A DNA stretch of 64,000 nt, taken from Cryobacterium adonitolivorans (GTDB lineage: Bacteria; Actinomycetota; Actinomycetes; Actinomycetales; Microbacteriaceae). Under the pieces are notes generated by a model that saw nothing but the letters and a program-made list of their open reading frames with translations, was not told where the DNA came from and made no database searches. Every line of letters begins with the position of its first letter. The first letter of the stretch is position 1. Position numbers and translations under genes: made by a program. The stretch covers positions 65,533 through 129,532 of the forward strand of contig NZ_SOFL01000033.1 in NCBI RefSeq assembly GCF_004402695.1, read 5' to 3'. Below are positions 16,611-24,925 of this stretch, piece after piece.

Positions 16611-16657
16611 CTTGGGTTCAGGGGGTCGTTGCAACACCTGATTGATTCGAGGTGTTG
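16611..16657. repeat. Possible insertion-sequence end with inverted repeat
   Basis: GGGTTCAGGGGGTCGTTGCA is followed by CAACACCT (16632-16639) and, after 10 nt, AGGTGTTG (16650-16657). Ends of this style (GTCGTTGCAACACC) are known from IS30-like elements of actinobacteria. No transposase frame is left. It abuts the truncated doxX. Confidence 0.4.
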
Positions 16658-16839
16658 GGTGTGGGTGGTCGTGTTGGGTTGCCGCGTGAGGTTCACCGTC
16701 GGTAACCAAGTTCGATGGCATCCAGAAATTGGGTGGGTAGGCGCATCCCGCCATCCTGGTCAGCGATGTCAACGATCGCTGCGGGGCCGATCTGTTTCGC
16801 ACTGACCCATCGGATCACCATGCCCGCGGGTTGGGTCGA

Positions 16840-17772
16840 TCAGGGCCGTAAGCGCAACAGAATCGGACTGGACGGCGTCTTCTTGTCGAGCTCGACAACC
16901 GTGTGACGGGACCTGAGGAAATCCGAGAACTGACGGAATCCCAGGGTGCGCTCCTGGAACGACGGGTCCATGCGCTTCATTTGCTGCTTGAGGGTGGAGG
17001 CATGCTGCCAGTCCTGGTCATTCTTTGCGAGCAAGTCCATCGCCCGAACGAGCAGGGCGGTCGCTGCTTTCCGCGCGGCCGGGCTTGCGGCCTGGGTCTC
17101 CAGAGATTGGACGGTCGGTGTCGTGACGACTGCCGCCGAGGGCGCTGCCGCCGGCGCATCCGTCGACTCAAGCACGGGAGCGGTGAGCTGCGCCGCGCTC
17201 ACAATGCCGGGCAGGGAGTCGTAGTCGGCGAACTCGTGACAGGCCGCTGCCAGCGAGGTGCTCGTCGCGCCTGACACCCCAATGCCGATGACGTAACGGC
17301 CGAGCCTCTTGCAGCGTTGGGCGAGCGGGATGTAGTCCGAGTCCCCGGCGACGATGACGATGTGGGAGAGGTCCGCGAGACGGAACGAATCCTCCATGAC
17401 GTCGATGGCCAGGCGAATGTCCGCGCCATTCTTCAGCGAAGCCACTGTCGGAAACAGTTGGATGAGATCGACGGCGCGGTCGGTGAGCTGTCGCTGGTAG
17501 CGCGCGTTGACCGCGGCTGACCAGTCGGCGTAGGCGCGGCTGATGACGATGGCGCCGAACGAGGACGCGTAGTCCAGCACAGCACCAATGTCGATCATGG
17601 CGAGCTGGATGCGGGCGGTGACGGCTGGGTCGGCCTTGGCATGGCCGCTCGTGTGGTGGCGGGCCTTGTCCTTGGCGAACTGGTTGGGTCCGTGCAGCTG
17701 GTTGTAGCGGGAGATGACGATGTTGTCGAAGTCCAGGTAGACCCCGACTCGATCTTCAGACTGCTCGGCCAT
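16840..17772 (-). CDS. NYN-domain ribonuclease with C-terminal LOTUS/OST-HTH-like domain, 310 aa
   Basis: The NYN (PIN-like) nuclease domain spans about residues 8-190. Asp14 and Asp16 lie in VYLDFDN, Asp118 and Asp124 in NGADIRLAIDV, and Asp144 and Asp146 in VAGDSDY, giving a complete acidic metal site. A disordered Ala/Thr-rich linker (200-235) leads to a helical domain (MDLLAKNDQDWQHASTLKQQMKRMDPSF) resembling OST-HTH/LOTUS, which binds RNA. Between the Asp clusters residues 27-50 form a His/Lys-rich insertion. Bacterial NYN-LOTUS proteins are presumed RNases of unknown target. There is no obvious operon partner. Confidence 0.82.
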   Translation of the reverse strand: MAEQSEDRVGVYLDFDNIVISRYNQLHGPNQFAKDKARHHTSGHAKADPAVTARIQLAMIDIGAVLDYASSFGAIVISRAYADWSAAVNARYQRQLTDRAVDLIQLFPTVASLKNGADIRLAIDVMEDSFRLADLSHIVIVAGDSDYIPLAQRCKRLGRYVIGIGVSGATSTSLAAACHEFADYDSLPGIVSAAQLTAPVLESTDAPAAAPSAAVVTTPTVQSLETQAASPAARKAATALLVRAMDLLAKNDQDWQHASTLKQQMKRMDPSFQERTLGFRQFSDFLRSRHTVVELDKKTPSSPILLRLRP

Positions 17773-17895
17773 CCGGTGCTCCTCGTAAGTCGGTACCGGT
17801 GACGCGCACGCGTCCCCCTGTGGTCAGTCTCTCGGTTGAGGTGAGACTGCGCAATTCCGGGCTCGGACTGGGGGCGTGAGGTGACCGCACCGCTA

Positions 17896-18699
17896 TTACA
17901 GCGGGCCGTCCCATCCTCGAACGGAGTGGATGGAGGCGGACTTGGGGTACGCCCCGGCGGTGCTTGAGCGCGGGCCGATCTCGAATAGGTCCAGCATGAG
18001 AAGCAGCGGGTAGTCCGGTGCCCATTGGGAACGTTTGACGACGACTCCCTCGCAGCCGATCACGGTTCCCTCCGGCCCCCAGATCACCGACCAGGTATGC
18101 GGACGGGACGCATCCACCGGAACCACGACCTCGACCATGTCGGTCACCAGCGCATCGTCCCCGTGAGCTTTTAGTCCGGTCCGCGCTCGGGTTTCGGACT
18201 TGCCGATTGCGGTGGCGTCGATCTCGAAGATGCAGATCTCGCCGCTGTGCTGCGGCGAGAGGTTCTCGGCCCCGACGAGCCAGGCGGCGAGCATGCATCC
18301 GTCGTCGACGCTCGCGCTGACCGTGACGTCGATCCTTCCCGACGACGGCGCCCACAGCAACCGCCCCGGAGTCTCGGTGCGAACCGTCAGACCATCGGGG
18401 CGGTGTCGGTGTGTTCCCCGCTCGGACCCGACAGGCCCCGAGAAGACGCCCGTCTGCAGGTTGGACACGCGCAGCGGCGCATCCTCCTCGCGCCAATCCG
18501 GTTGGTCTTGTTCGATCAGCAGCCGAAGCCCGGCCGCTCCGGCCAGTTCATACCGGGCCCGGGATCGCTCTGGCGTCGTCCAGTGGGGGAGGTAGTCAGC
18601 CACCCAGAGATCCTGGCGAAGGGTTGGCGCGGAGAAGTTGTCCTCCACGTCGGGCACGCGTTCGGGCTTCTCCGGCAACAACTCCACGGCATCGATCAC
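17896..18699 (-). CDS. Concanavalin-like (GH16-type fold) hypothetical protein, about 267 aa
   Basis: DNFSAPTLRQDLWVADYLPHW, GLRLLIEQDQPDW, APLRVSNLQTGVFSG and HTWSVIWGPEGTVIGCEGVVVKR follow the strand pattern of the jelly-roll GH16/lectin fold. The catalytic ExDxxE motif of true GH16 enzymes is not evident: GEICIFEIDATAIG is the nearest segment. I chose GTG at 18699 because AAGGA lies about 9 nt before it; an in-frame start at 18762 would add 21 low-complexity residues. No signal peptide is seen, so it probably acts inside the cell. Confidence 0.6.
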   Translation of the reverse strand: MIDAVELLPEKPERVPDVEDNFSAPTLRQDLWVADYLPHWTTPERSRARYELAGAAGLRLLIEQDQPDWREEDAPLRVSNLQTGVFSGPVGSERGTHRHRPDGLTVRTETPGRLLWAPSSGRIDVTVSASVDDGCMLAAWLVGAENLSPQHSGEICIFEIDATAIGKSETRARTGLKAHGDDALVTDMVEVVVPVDASRPHTWSVIWGPEGTVIGCEGVVVKRSQWAPDYPLLLMLDLFEIGPRSSTAGAYPKSASIHSVRGWDGPL

Positions 18700-18771
18700 G
18701 GCACCATTGTCCTTGAATCGTCCGTCGCCCCGGAAGCGCTGTGCGGCGCCTGACCCGCGCACCTCGGCTGG

Positions 18772-19164
18772 TTACCCGAAAAGATCCTCGTAGGGTGCGA
18801 TCGGCACCAGCAGCTGGCCGGCCAGGCGGTCGTCCTCTGCCACGAGGGCATCGGCCTGGAGGGTGGCCACGGCGAGGTACTCCGCCGGCCCGATATCGTC
18901 CCAGCCGAGCTCGGTCGCGATCTTCCAGGCGGTGGACCGGGACACCCGATCGGCTAACAGGCGGATCTTCAGGCCGGCGAGGCCGTCGAGTTGCTTGCGC
19001 GCCACGGCGTCGTCGAGGCGGCCCGCGCGCACCTCGCGGTACAGCCGGGACAGGACCTCCGAGCGCAGCCCGGCAGGAGCCACGAGCTGATGGTGGTCGG
19101 GCACGCGCTGGCCGTCCCGGATCAGGCGGAGGGCGACTGCAGCGTCGATGGCGAACCGTGTCAT
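18772..19164 (-). CDS. PIN-domain protein (VapC-like), 130 aa
   Basis: A short PIN nuclease with Asp7 (FAIDAAVAL), Glu36 (LRSEVL), Glu95 and Asp111 (VAEDDRL) forming the usual acidic pocket. The length is typical of VapC toxins. No VapB-type antitoxin frame is visible in the 170 nt upstream or in the 70 nt downstream, so the toxin appears orphaned or is controlled in trans. Confidence 0.75.
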   Translation of the reverse strand: MTRFAIDAAVALRLIRDGQRVPDHHQLVAPAGLRSEVLSRLYREVRAGRLDDAVARKQLDGLAGLKIRLLADRVSRSTAWKIATELGWDDIGPAEYLAVATLQADALVAEDDRLAGQLLVPIAPYEDLFG

Positions 19165-19338
19165 GGGTTGATCGTGGCACCCGGATTGGACTGGGGACAA
19201 GAATCTGGCTCGATTTGCGCCTGCGAGACCAGAGCAGGGGGTGCGAGTGTGAGCGCGGCGGATCTCGACAGGCTCGATCAACGGGGTGGCTGGGTCGGTG
19301 GGTTGGCTCGGGTTCGATCGACGCGGGTGGAGGCTCGG

Positions 19339-21393
19339 TTAGCGGGCGGGGAGGGCCGCCTTGAGGCCGTGCAGGGTGATGTCGCCGACGATGGCGGGGG
19401 TGATCGGGGTGGAGGTGACCTCGCCGGTGGTGGGGTCCGGAGAGAGTCCGAGCACGGTGCCGAGCACCGAGATCGCGGCGGCGGCCGACCAGGCCTGCGG
19501 GCGGCAGGCGGCCGGGTAGGCGCCAGCCGCGGTGACGGCGGTGGCGGCGTCGCCGGAGTGCAGCTCGGGCATCCGGTAGTCGAAGGACTCGGCGGCGGCG
19601 AGCAGGCCGGTGATCAGGATGCCCGCCTCGGCGCCGAAGCCGGAGCGGCCGAGGCCGGCGATCGCGATGGCGGTGTCGTGGGTCCAGACCGACCCGCCGT
19701 GGTAGCTCACCGGCCAGTAGCCGGCGGAGTCGGTTGACATGGTGCGCAGGCCGAAGCCGGAGTTGAGCTCGGGGGAGACCAGCCGGGCGGCGACGAGAGC
19801 GGATTCCTCGGCGGAGAGCAGGCCGGTGCCGAGGAGGTGGCCGATGTTGCTGGTCACGGTGTCGACCGGGCGCTTGAACGCATCCAGGGCCACGGCCGGG
19901 TAGCGGCCCTCGGCGGAGTCGATCCAGAAGGCTTCGCGGAACCGGGTCTTCAGTGCCTCGGCCCAGGCACGCCAGGTGTCGCCGCCGGGCCGGCCGAACG
20001 CGTCGAGCAGGTCGGCGCCGCCGATGGCGGCCTGGTAGGCGTAGGCCTGCACCTCGCAGAGGGCGATGGGGCCGTCGGCGAGGCTGCCGTCCCGCCATTG
20101 GATCGAGTCGCCGGAGTCCTTCCAGCCCTGGTTCGCCAGGCCGTGGCCGGTGCTGTCGACGTATTCGAGGAACCCGTCACCGTCGCTGTCACCGAAGTCA
20201 CGCATCCAGGCCAGGGCCGCCTCGAGGTGCGGGAGCAGGGCCTCGACCTCGGCGTCGGCCATGCCCCAGCGGTGGGCGTCGGCCAGCAGGCAGATCCACA
20301 GGGGAGTGGCGTCGACGGTGCCGTAGTACAACGGCGGCAGCGACACGTCTTCGCCGGGGATGGTGAACGCGGCCGGCCTCAGCTCGTGCATGATCTTGCC
20401 GGGCTGCTCCGCCGTGTCGGCGTTGTTCTGGGTGCCTTGCAGCTGGGCGAGCAGCCGCAGCGTGGAGGCCGCGAGCTCGGTGCCCAGCGGGAGCAGGAAT
20501 CGGGCCGCCCAGAGCGAGTCCCGGCCGAAGAGGGTGAAGAACCAGGGGGCGCCTGCGGCCAGGAACGGGTCATCCGGCCGGGCGGTTGTGGCCATCCGCA
20601 GCCCGGAGAGGTCCTCGAGCGCGCGCTGCACCCAGTGGCCGAGGCGGGCGTCGCCGGACGTGACGGATACGCCGGCCCACTCGGGCAGCCCGGCGGCGGC
20701 CTGCACCACGGTGGCCGAGTGCTCGACGTCCACGGTCCACTGCACGGTGACGCTGCCACGGGCGGGCACGGTCACCGACCAGTCGGCGGTGACGGTGTCG
20801 GCGGTCGCGTCAGCCGTCGTGCCGGTTTCGGTGCTCAGCACGCCGTCGCCACTCACGCGCACGAGCGCCGCCACCGACGCGGTGGCCAGGCGGATGCCCG
20901 CGCCCGTATTCTGCACCTCGATGACCGGAGTGTCGGCCAAGTCGACCGCCGGGAACGCGGCCCGGTTGGCCGCGCTGGCCAGGCCCGCCTTGACGACCTG
21001 CATGTCGGAGAAGTCCGGCACCAGGCGCACCGACACCGTGGTGTCGATCTGGTGTTGCAGACCGGAGACCAGCGTGATGCTCTCGGTCAGCTGCCCGGCC
21101 GTGACCGTGCGGGTGACCTCGAGCCGCAGCCGAGGGTCGGCGGTGCGGTCGTCGAGGTGGCGCAGCAGCGAGCTGAACGTCATCTCGCCGGCGCCGCGCG
21201 CGGCCGAGCCGATCGGTTCGCCCGCGGCACCACCGACCAGCAGGCTCCAGCCGGAGAGGACCCGGGTGTCGGAGTGGTACAGGCCGTGGATCGGCAGGCT
21301 CGTGCGCCCGTCGGACCCGGACCACGCCTGGGTGGGCGCCGCCAGAACGATGGCGGAATCATGGAGCAGCGGCTGGACGGGGTGGGAAAGCAT
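19339..21393 (-). CDS. Glycogen-debranching/amylo-alpha-1,6-glucosidase-like protein, 684 aa
   Basis: An N-terminal glycogen debranching (GDE_N_bis-like) beta domain (residues 1-240, HDSAIVLAAPTQAW and HGLYHSDTRVLSGW) is joined to an (alpha/alpha)6 barrel. Typical barrel segments are PWFFTLFGRDSLWAARF, NQGWKDSGDSIQWRDG and SVWTHDTAIAIAGL, including the Trp-Lys-Asp-Ser box of the family. It has no signal peptide, so it would act on oligosaccharides already imported. As the last gene of the malE-malF-malG-like operon, it probably hydrolyses the substrate taken up by the ABC transporter. Confidence 0.87.
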   Translation of the reverse strand: MLSHPVQPLLHDSAIVLAAPTQAWSGSDGRTSLPIHGLYHSDTRVLSGWSLLVGGAAGEPIGSAARGAGEMTFSSLLRHLDDRTADPRLRLEVTRTVTAGQLTESITLVSGLQHQIDTTVSVRLVPDFSDMQVVKAGLASAANRAAFPAVDLADTPVIEVQNTGAGIRLATASVAALVRVSGDGVLSTETGTTADATADTVTADWSVTVPARGSVTVQWTVDVEHSATVVQAAAGLPEWAGVSVTSGDARLGHWVQRALEDLSGLRMATTARPDDPFLAAGAPWFFTLFGRDSLWAARFLLPLGTELAASTLRLLAQLQGTQNNADTAEQPGKIMHELRPAAFTIPGEDVSLPPLYYGTVDATPLWICLLADAHRWGMADAEVEALLPHLEAALAWMRDFGDSDGDGFLEYVDSTGHGLANQGWKDSGDSIQWRDGSLADGPIALCEVQAYAYQAAIGGADLLDAFGRPGGDTWRAWAEALKTRFREAFWIDSAEGRYPAVALDAFKRPVDTVTSNIGHLLGTGLLSAEESALVAARLVSPELNSGFGLRTMSTDSAGYWPVSYHGGSVWTHDTAIAIAGLGRSGFGAEAGILITGLLAAAESFDYRMPELHSGDAATAVTAAGAYPAACRPQAWSAAAAISVLGTVLGLSPDPTTGEVTSTPITPAIVGDITLHGLKAALPAR

Positions 21394-21460
21394 GAGGACG
21401 GTACGACTCCAGAGGTGTTGTGGTGCGGGTCTAAGGAACGGGCGAATAGAGGAGGAGGGG

Positions 21461-22369
21461 CTACTCCTTCACGGCGCCGTCGGTGGTGTTCATGATGCGT
21501 TTTTGGAAGATGAAGAACATCACCGCGACCGGGATGGTCATGATCGCCGCCGCGGCCAGCTTGAGCGGGTACTGGGTGCCTTGGCTCAGCTGCCCGGAGG
21601 CCAGCGAGGCCACGCCCTTGGTGAGCGTGGTCAGCTCGGACGATTGGGTGGCCACGATGAAGTGCGACAGCTCGTTCCAGGAACCCTGGAACGACAGGAT
21701 GATGATGGTCACCAGCGCCGGCCGGGCCATCGGCAGCACGATCGACCAGAACACCCGGAAGGTGCCGGCCCCGTCGATTCGGGCCTGCTCCTCGACGCTG
21801 GCGGGGATCGACTCGAAGAAGTTCTTCATGATGAACACGCCCGCGGCGTCGGTGAGCAGCGGCACGACCATGGCCACGTAGGTGTCGTAGATGCCCAACT
21901 GGTTGATGACCAGGAACTTCGGGATCAGCAGCACGACACCGGGCACGCTCATCACGGCGATGAGCAGCGCGAAGATCACGTTGCGGCCACGGAAGTGCAG
22001 CCGGGCCAGGGCGTAGCCGGCGAGGGAGTTGAAGAACACCCGGCCAAGCGTGACGAAGACCGTCACGATCGCGGAGTTCTGAAACCAGACCGGGAAGTCC
22101 GAGTTGAGGAACAACCTCTCGTACGCGGCCGTGGACCAGGTCTGCGGAATCAGCGACATCGGATTGCTGGCGGCATCGCCATCCGTTTTGAAGGAGGTGG
22201 CGACCTGCACCAGGAACGGGGCGACGTAGATGGTCGCGAGCACGATCAGGATCGCGTAGAGCAGCGACCTGCCGGCGATAGCCCGGGACGGCAGTTGCTC
22301 CCGGCTCAGGTTGCGCAGGCGCTGGGAGGGGGTGCGGGGGCGCACGCGGGACCTCACGGTGGTGCTCAT
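21461..22369 (-). CDS. Carbohydrate ABC transporter permease (MalG type), 302 aa
   Basis: An inner-membrane permease of the CUT1 family with six predicted membrane segments and the ATPase-docking EAA loop (EEQARIDGAGTFRVFWSIVLPMARPAL, residues about 193-219). Its ATG overlaps the stop of the MalF-type gene (ATGA). The C-terminal QKRIMNTTDGAVKE end is typical of MalG proteins. No ATPase gene is in the operon, so a shared MsiK-like ATPase elsewhere is expected, as is common in actinobacteria. Confidence 0.95.
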   Translation of the reverse strand: MSTTVRSRVRPRTPSQRLRNLSREQLPSRAIAGRSLLYAILIVLATIYVAPFLVQVATSFKTDGDAASNPMSLIPQTWSTAAYERLFLNSDFPVWFQNSAIVTVFVTLGRVFFNSLAGYALARLHFRGRNVIFALLIAVMSVPGVVLLIPKFLVINQLGIYDTYVAMVVPLLTDAAGVFIMKNFFESIPASVEEQARIDGAGTFRVFWSIVLPMARPALVTIIILSFQGSWNELSHFIVATQSSELTTLTKGVASLASGQLSQGTQYPLKLAAAAIMTIPVAVMFFIFQKRIMNTTDGAVKE

Positions 22370-23460
22370 CGGGAGCCTCCGGACGTCGGGGTCTGCAGAT
22401 ATGGGCGCATCCGCCGCACGGACACCTTGCGTTCGGCCAAGAGCCAGCGTTGGAACAGCGTGAAGACCACGATGATCACGAACAGGATGAACGCGATCGC
22501 GGCGCCCTGGCCCCAGGCCTGGTTGGTGAAGGCGGTCTGGTAGGAGAGGTACGCCGGGGTGAGCGTGGTCTTGCCCGGCCCGCCTTGGGTGCCGGTGTAG
22601 ATCTGGTCGAAGACCTGCCAGGCGCCGATCAGGCCCAGGGTGAGCACGGTGAACAGGGTCGGCCGCAGCTGGGGGAGGGTGACCCGCCAGAACCGTTGCC
22701 AACCGTTGGCGCCGTCCATCATGGCGGCCTCGACGACGTCGCCGCTGAGGTTCTGCAGCGCGGCGATGAACAGCAGCATGAACGTGCCGCTGGTGGTGAA
22801 CACGGCCATCAGGATGAAAGCACTCATGGCAACGGATGGCCCGGCGAGCCATTCCCAGAAGGAGATGCCCAGGAACGAGTTGTCGGTGAGCGCGGCCGGG
22901 CCGGTTTGCACGCCGAACACGCCGAGGATGTTGTGCAGCACGCCGCTGGGGTCGTTGAACCAATTCGGCCCGTTGACGCCGACGAAGGCGAGCAGCTTTT
23001 TGACGGCACCGGTAGCGCTGAACAGGAACAGCCAGAGCACCGTGATCGCGACCGAGCTGGTGACCGACGGGAAGTAGAACGCGGTGCGGAAGAAGCCGCG
23101 GCCGCGCAGGATCTGCCGGTTCACCAGCACCGCCAGGAACAGGGACAGCATGGTCTGGATCGGGACGACCAGGAGCACGTACCAGGCGTTGTTGCGCAGG
23201 GCCGTGCCGAAGTCCTGCTCGGCCAGGCCGCCGCCGCCGACCAGGGCGGAGTAGTTGTCGAGGCCCACAAACGACACCGAGCCGGAGAAGGGGCTGCCGC
23301 GGCCGTTCCAGTCGGAGAAGCTGACCCAGAGGGCCATCAGCACCGGAATGACCAGGAACATGCCGAGCAGGATGATCATCGGGGCGGTGAAGAGCCACCC
23401 CGAGGCGGCCTCGCCGCCCCGGATTCCGGAGCGGCGAGACGTGCGTGCGGGCGTCGACAT
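22366..23460 (-). CDS. Carbohydrate ABC transporter permease (MalF type), 364 aa
   Basis: The partner permease of the CUT1 transporter, with six or more hydrophobic segments and the EAA loop VVEAAMMDGANGWQRFWRVTLPQLRP. It is longer than the usual 300 aa because of an extracytoplasmic insertion (roughly residues 100-150, GPNWFNDPSGVLHNILGVF). The start is ATG 23460, five nt after the binding-protein gene. It is translationally coupled to the MalG-type gene. Confidence 0.94.
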   Translation of the reverse strand: MSTPARTSRRSGIRGGEAASGWLFTAPMIILLGMFLVIPVLMALWVSFSDWNGRGSPFSGSVSFVGLDNYSALVGGGGLAEQDFGTALRNNAWYVLLVVPIQTMLSLFLAVLVNRQILRGRGFFRTAFYFPSVTSSVAITVLWLFLFSATGAVKKLLAFVGVNGPNWFNDPSGVLHNILGVFGVQTGPAALTDNSFLGISFWEWLAGPSVAMSAFILMAVFTTSGTFMLLFIAALQNLSGDVVEAAMMDGANGWQRFWRVTLPQLRPTLFTVLTLGLIGAWQVFDQIYTGTQGGPGKTTLTPAYLSYQTAFTNQAWGQGAAIAFILFVIIVVFTLFQRWLLAERKVSVRRMRPYLQTPTSGGSR

Positions 23461-23465
23461 GGGGA

Positions 23466-24725
23466 CTACTTCAGCAGGGCTTCGAGGTTCTGCTGCGTGG
23501 AGTCGAGGATGGCTGTCGCGTCCCCGGTCTTGAGCGACTCGAGCTGCGCGTTCAGGTCGCTCACGACATCCGCGGCGCCCTGCACGTTGGGCACGCCCTT
23601 GGCGTAGTCCGCTCCGTTGAGGAAGGCCACCAGGGTGGGGTTGGAGATCTTCCACTCTTCGGCGGCGGACTGGATCGAGGGCATCGGGCCGAACTCCTCG
23701 GAGAAGGTCAGCTGGGCGTCCTTGCTGGTGAGCTGTTCGACGAGCTCGAGCGCGGCGGCCTGGTTGGGGCTGTCGGCGGCGATGCCCCAGCAGTTGGTGA
23801 ACTGCATGGTGCCCTTGCCCTCGGGGCCTTCCGGCAACTCGGCGACGGTGTACTTGACGTCGGGGAAGTCGTTTTTCATCGCGCCGGTGATCCAGTTGCC
23901 CTCGATGGTCATCGCGGACAACTGCTTACCGAACGCCTCTCCGCCCCAGCCGGCACCGATCTCGCTGGCGTAGCTCATCACACCGTCGTTGAGGAGGGTC
24001 TGCGCGTATTCGAGGCCCGCGACGTTCTCCGCGCTGTTCGCGGTGGCCTCGGTGCTGTCCTCGTTCATCAGGCTGCCGCCGGCCTCGGCCATGAACGCGC
24101 CCAGCCGGGCGTATTCGCCGCCGATGGCGAGCCCGACGCGTTCGGGCGTGGTGAGGGTCTTGCTCACGGCCGCGAGCTCGTCCCAGGTGGTGGGGATGTC
24201 GGCATCCGTGAGCCCGGCCTGGGCCCAGAGGTCGGTGTTGATGATCAGCTGCAGCGTGGAGAAGTCCTTCGGGGCGCAGTAGAACTCGCCGTCGTAGGTG
24301 AAGGAGCTGACCAGGCTCGGGTAGAAGTCGTCCTTGTTGGCCAGCTCGTCGCCGTAGGCGAGCAGCGAGCCGTTCGACGCGTAGCCGGCGAGGGCATCCG
24401 TGGAGAGGTAGAAGACGTCGGCGGGCTTCTGGGCGGCGAAGCCCTGGGCGAGCTGCTGGTTGAGGTCGCTGGCGACGCTGACCTTGGCGTCGGTGCCGGA
24501 CTCTTCGGACCAGGCGGCCACCGCGGCGTTGACGGAGGCGGTCTCGGCGTCGCCGCTGGAGCCGATGAGGATGTTCAGGCCCTGGGAGGAGTCGCTGGTG
24601 AGTTCGCCGCCGGTCGCTGCGGTGTCGCCGCCGAAGCCGGATCCGGAACCACACGCGCTGAGGGTGAGGGCGCCGGCCACGGTGAGGCCTGCGCCGATCA
24701 GCCAGCGGGAGTTGCGTCGTTGCAT
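23466..24725 (-). CDS. Sugar-binding lipoprotein of the ABC transporter, 419 aa
   Basis: A signal peptide with lipobox TLSAC (Cys25) is followed by an extracellular solute-binding protein family 1 fold (residues 45-415, GLNILIGSSGDAETASVNA and TTWDELAAVSKTL). It is anchored outside the membrane and delivers the sugar to the two permeases. GGAG precedes the ATG at 24725. The promoter region carries three palindromic operators shared with the divergent LacI gene. The substrate is probably an alpha-glucoside or other oligosaccharide, given the debranching-type enzyme in the operon. Confidence 0.94.
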   Translation of the reverse strand: MQRRNSRWLIGAGLTVAGALTLSACGSGSGFGGDTAATGGELTSDSSQGLNILIGSSGDAETASVNAAVAAWSEESGTDAKVSVASDLNQQLAQGFAAQKPADVFYLSTDALAGYASNGSLLAYGDELANKDDFYPSLVSSFTYDGEFYCAPKDFSTLQLIINTDLWAQAGLTDADIPTTWDELAAVSKTLTTPERVGLAIGGEYARLGAFMAEAGGSLMNEDSTEATANSAENVAGLEYAQTLLNDGVMSYASEIGAGWGGEAFGKQLSAMTIEGNWITGAMKNDFPDVKYTVAELPEGPEGKGTMQFTNCWGIAADSPNQAAALELVEQLTSKDAQLTFSEEFGPMPSIQSAAEEWKISNPTLVAFLNGADYAKGVPNVQGAADVVSDLNAQLESLKTGDATAILDSTQQNLEALLK

Positions 24726-24789
24726 CTTGGTGCTCCTTCTGTCGCGCTTCGGTGCGCTTTTGCTTGTGTAGTGGTCACAGTAGCGGAAT

Positions 24790-24890
24790 CTATTTGATCG
24801 ATCAAATAGTTTCTTTGATCGATCCAAATTTGAGCCCTTTTGTGGTCGCAAACGCGGTATTCTGTGGGGGATCGGTGTTGGATCGATCCA
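24790..24890. promoter_or_regulatory. Three LacI-type operators between the sugar operon and its regulator
   Basis: All three centre on GATCGATC. The first is CTATTTGATCGATCAAATAG (24790-24809), a perfect 20-bp palindrome. The second is TTTGATCGATCCAAA (24814-24828), 22 nt on. The third is TGGATCGATCCA (24879-24890), close to the regulator start. The first two fall on the same helix face about two turns apart, allowing cooperative binding, and the third could support looping or autorepression. Confidence 0.85.
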
Positions 24891-24925
24891 GTCGCGGGCA
24901 GTGCCTGCGTGGGGGAGGAGCGGCT

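Noticed and set aside
16693-16821. 42-codon minus-strand frame MVIRWVSAKQIGPAAIVDI to DAIELGYRR
   Set aside because: It looks protein-like but has no recognisable family and no ribosome site, and it lies in a scarred interval. It may be the tail of another lost gene.
19837-21495. 552-codon plus-strand frame opposite the glycosidase
   Set aside because: Low-complexity Gly/Val/Arg/His composition typical of an antisense shadow; the minus-strand gene has clear domains.
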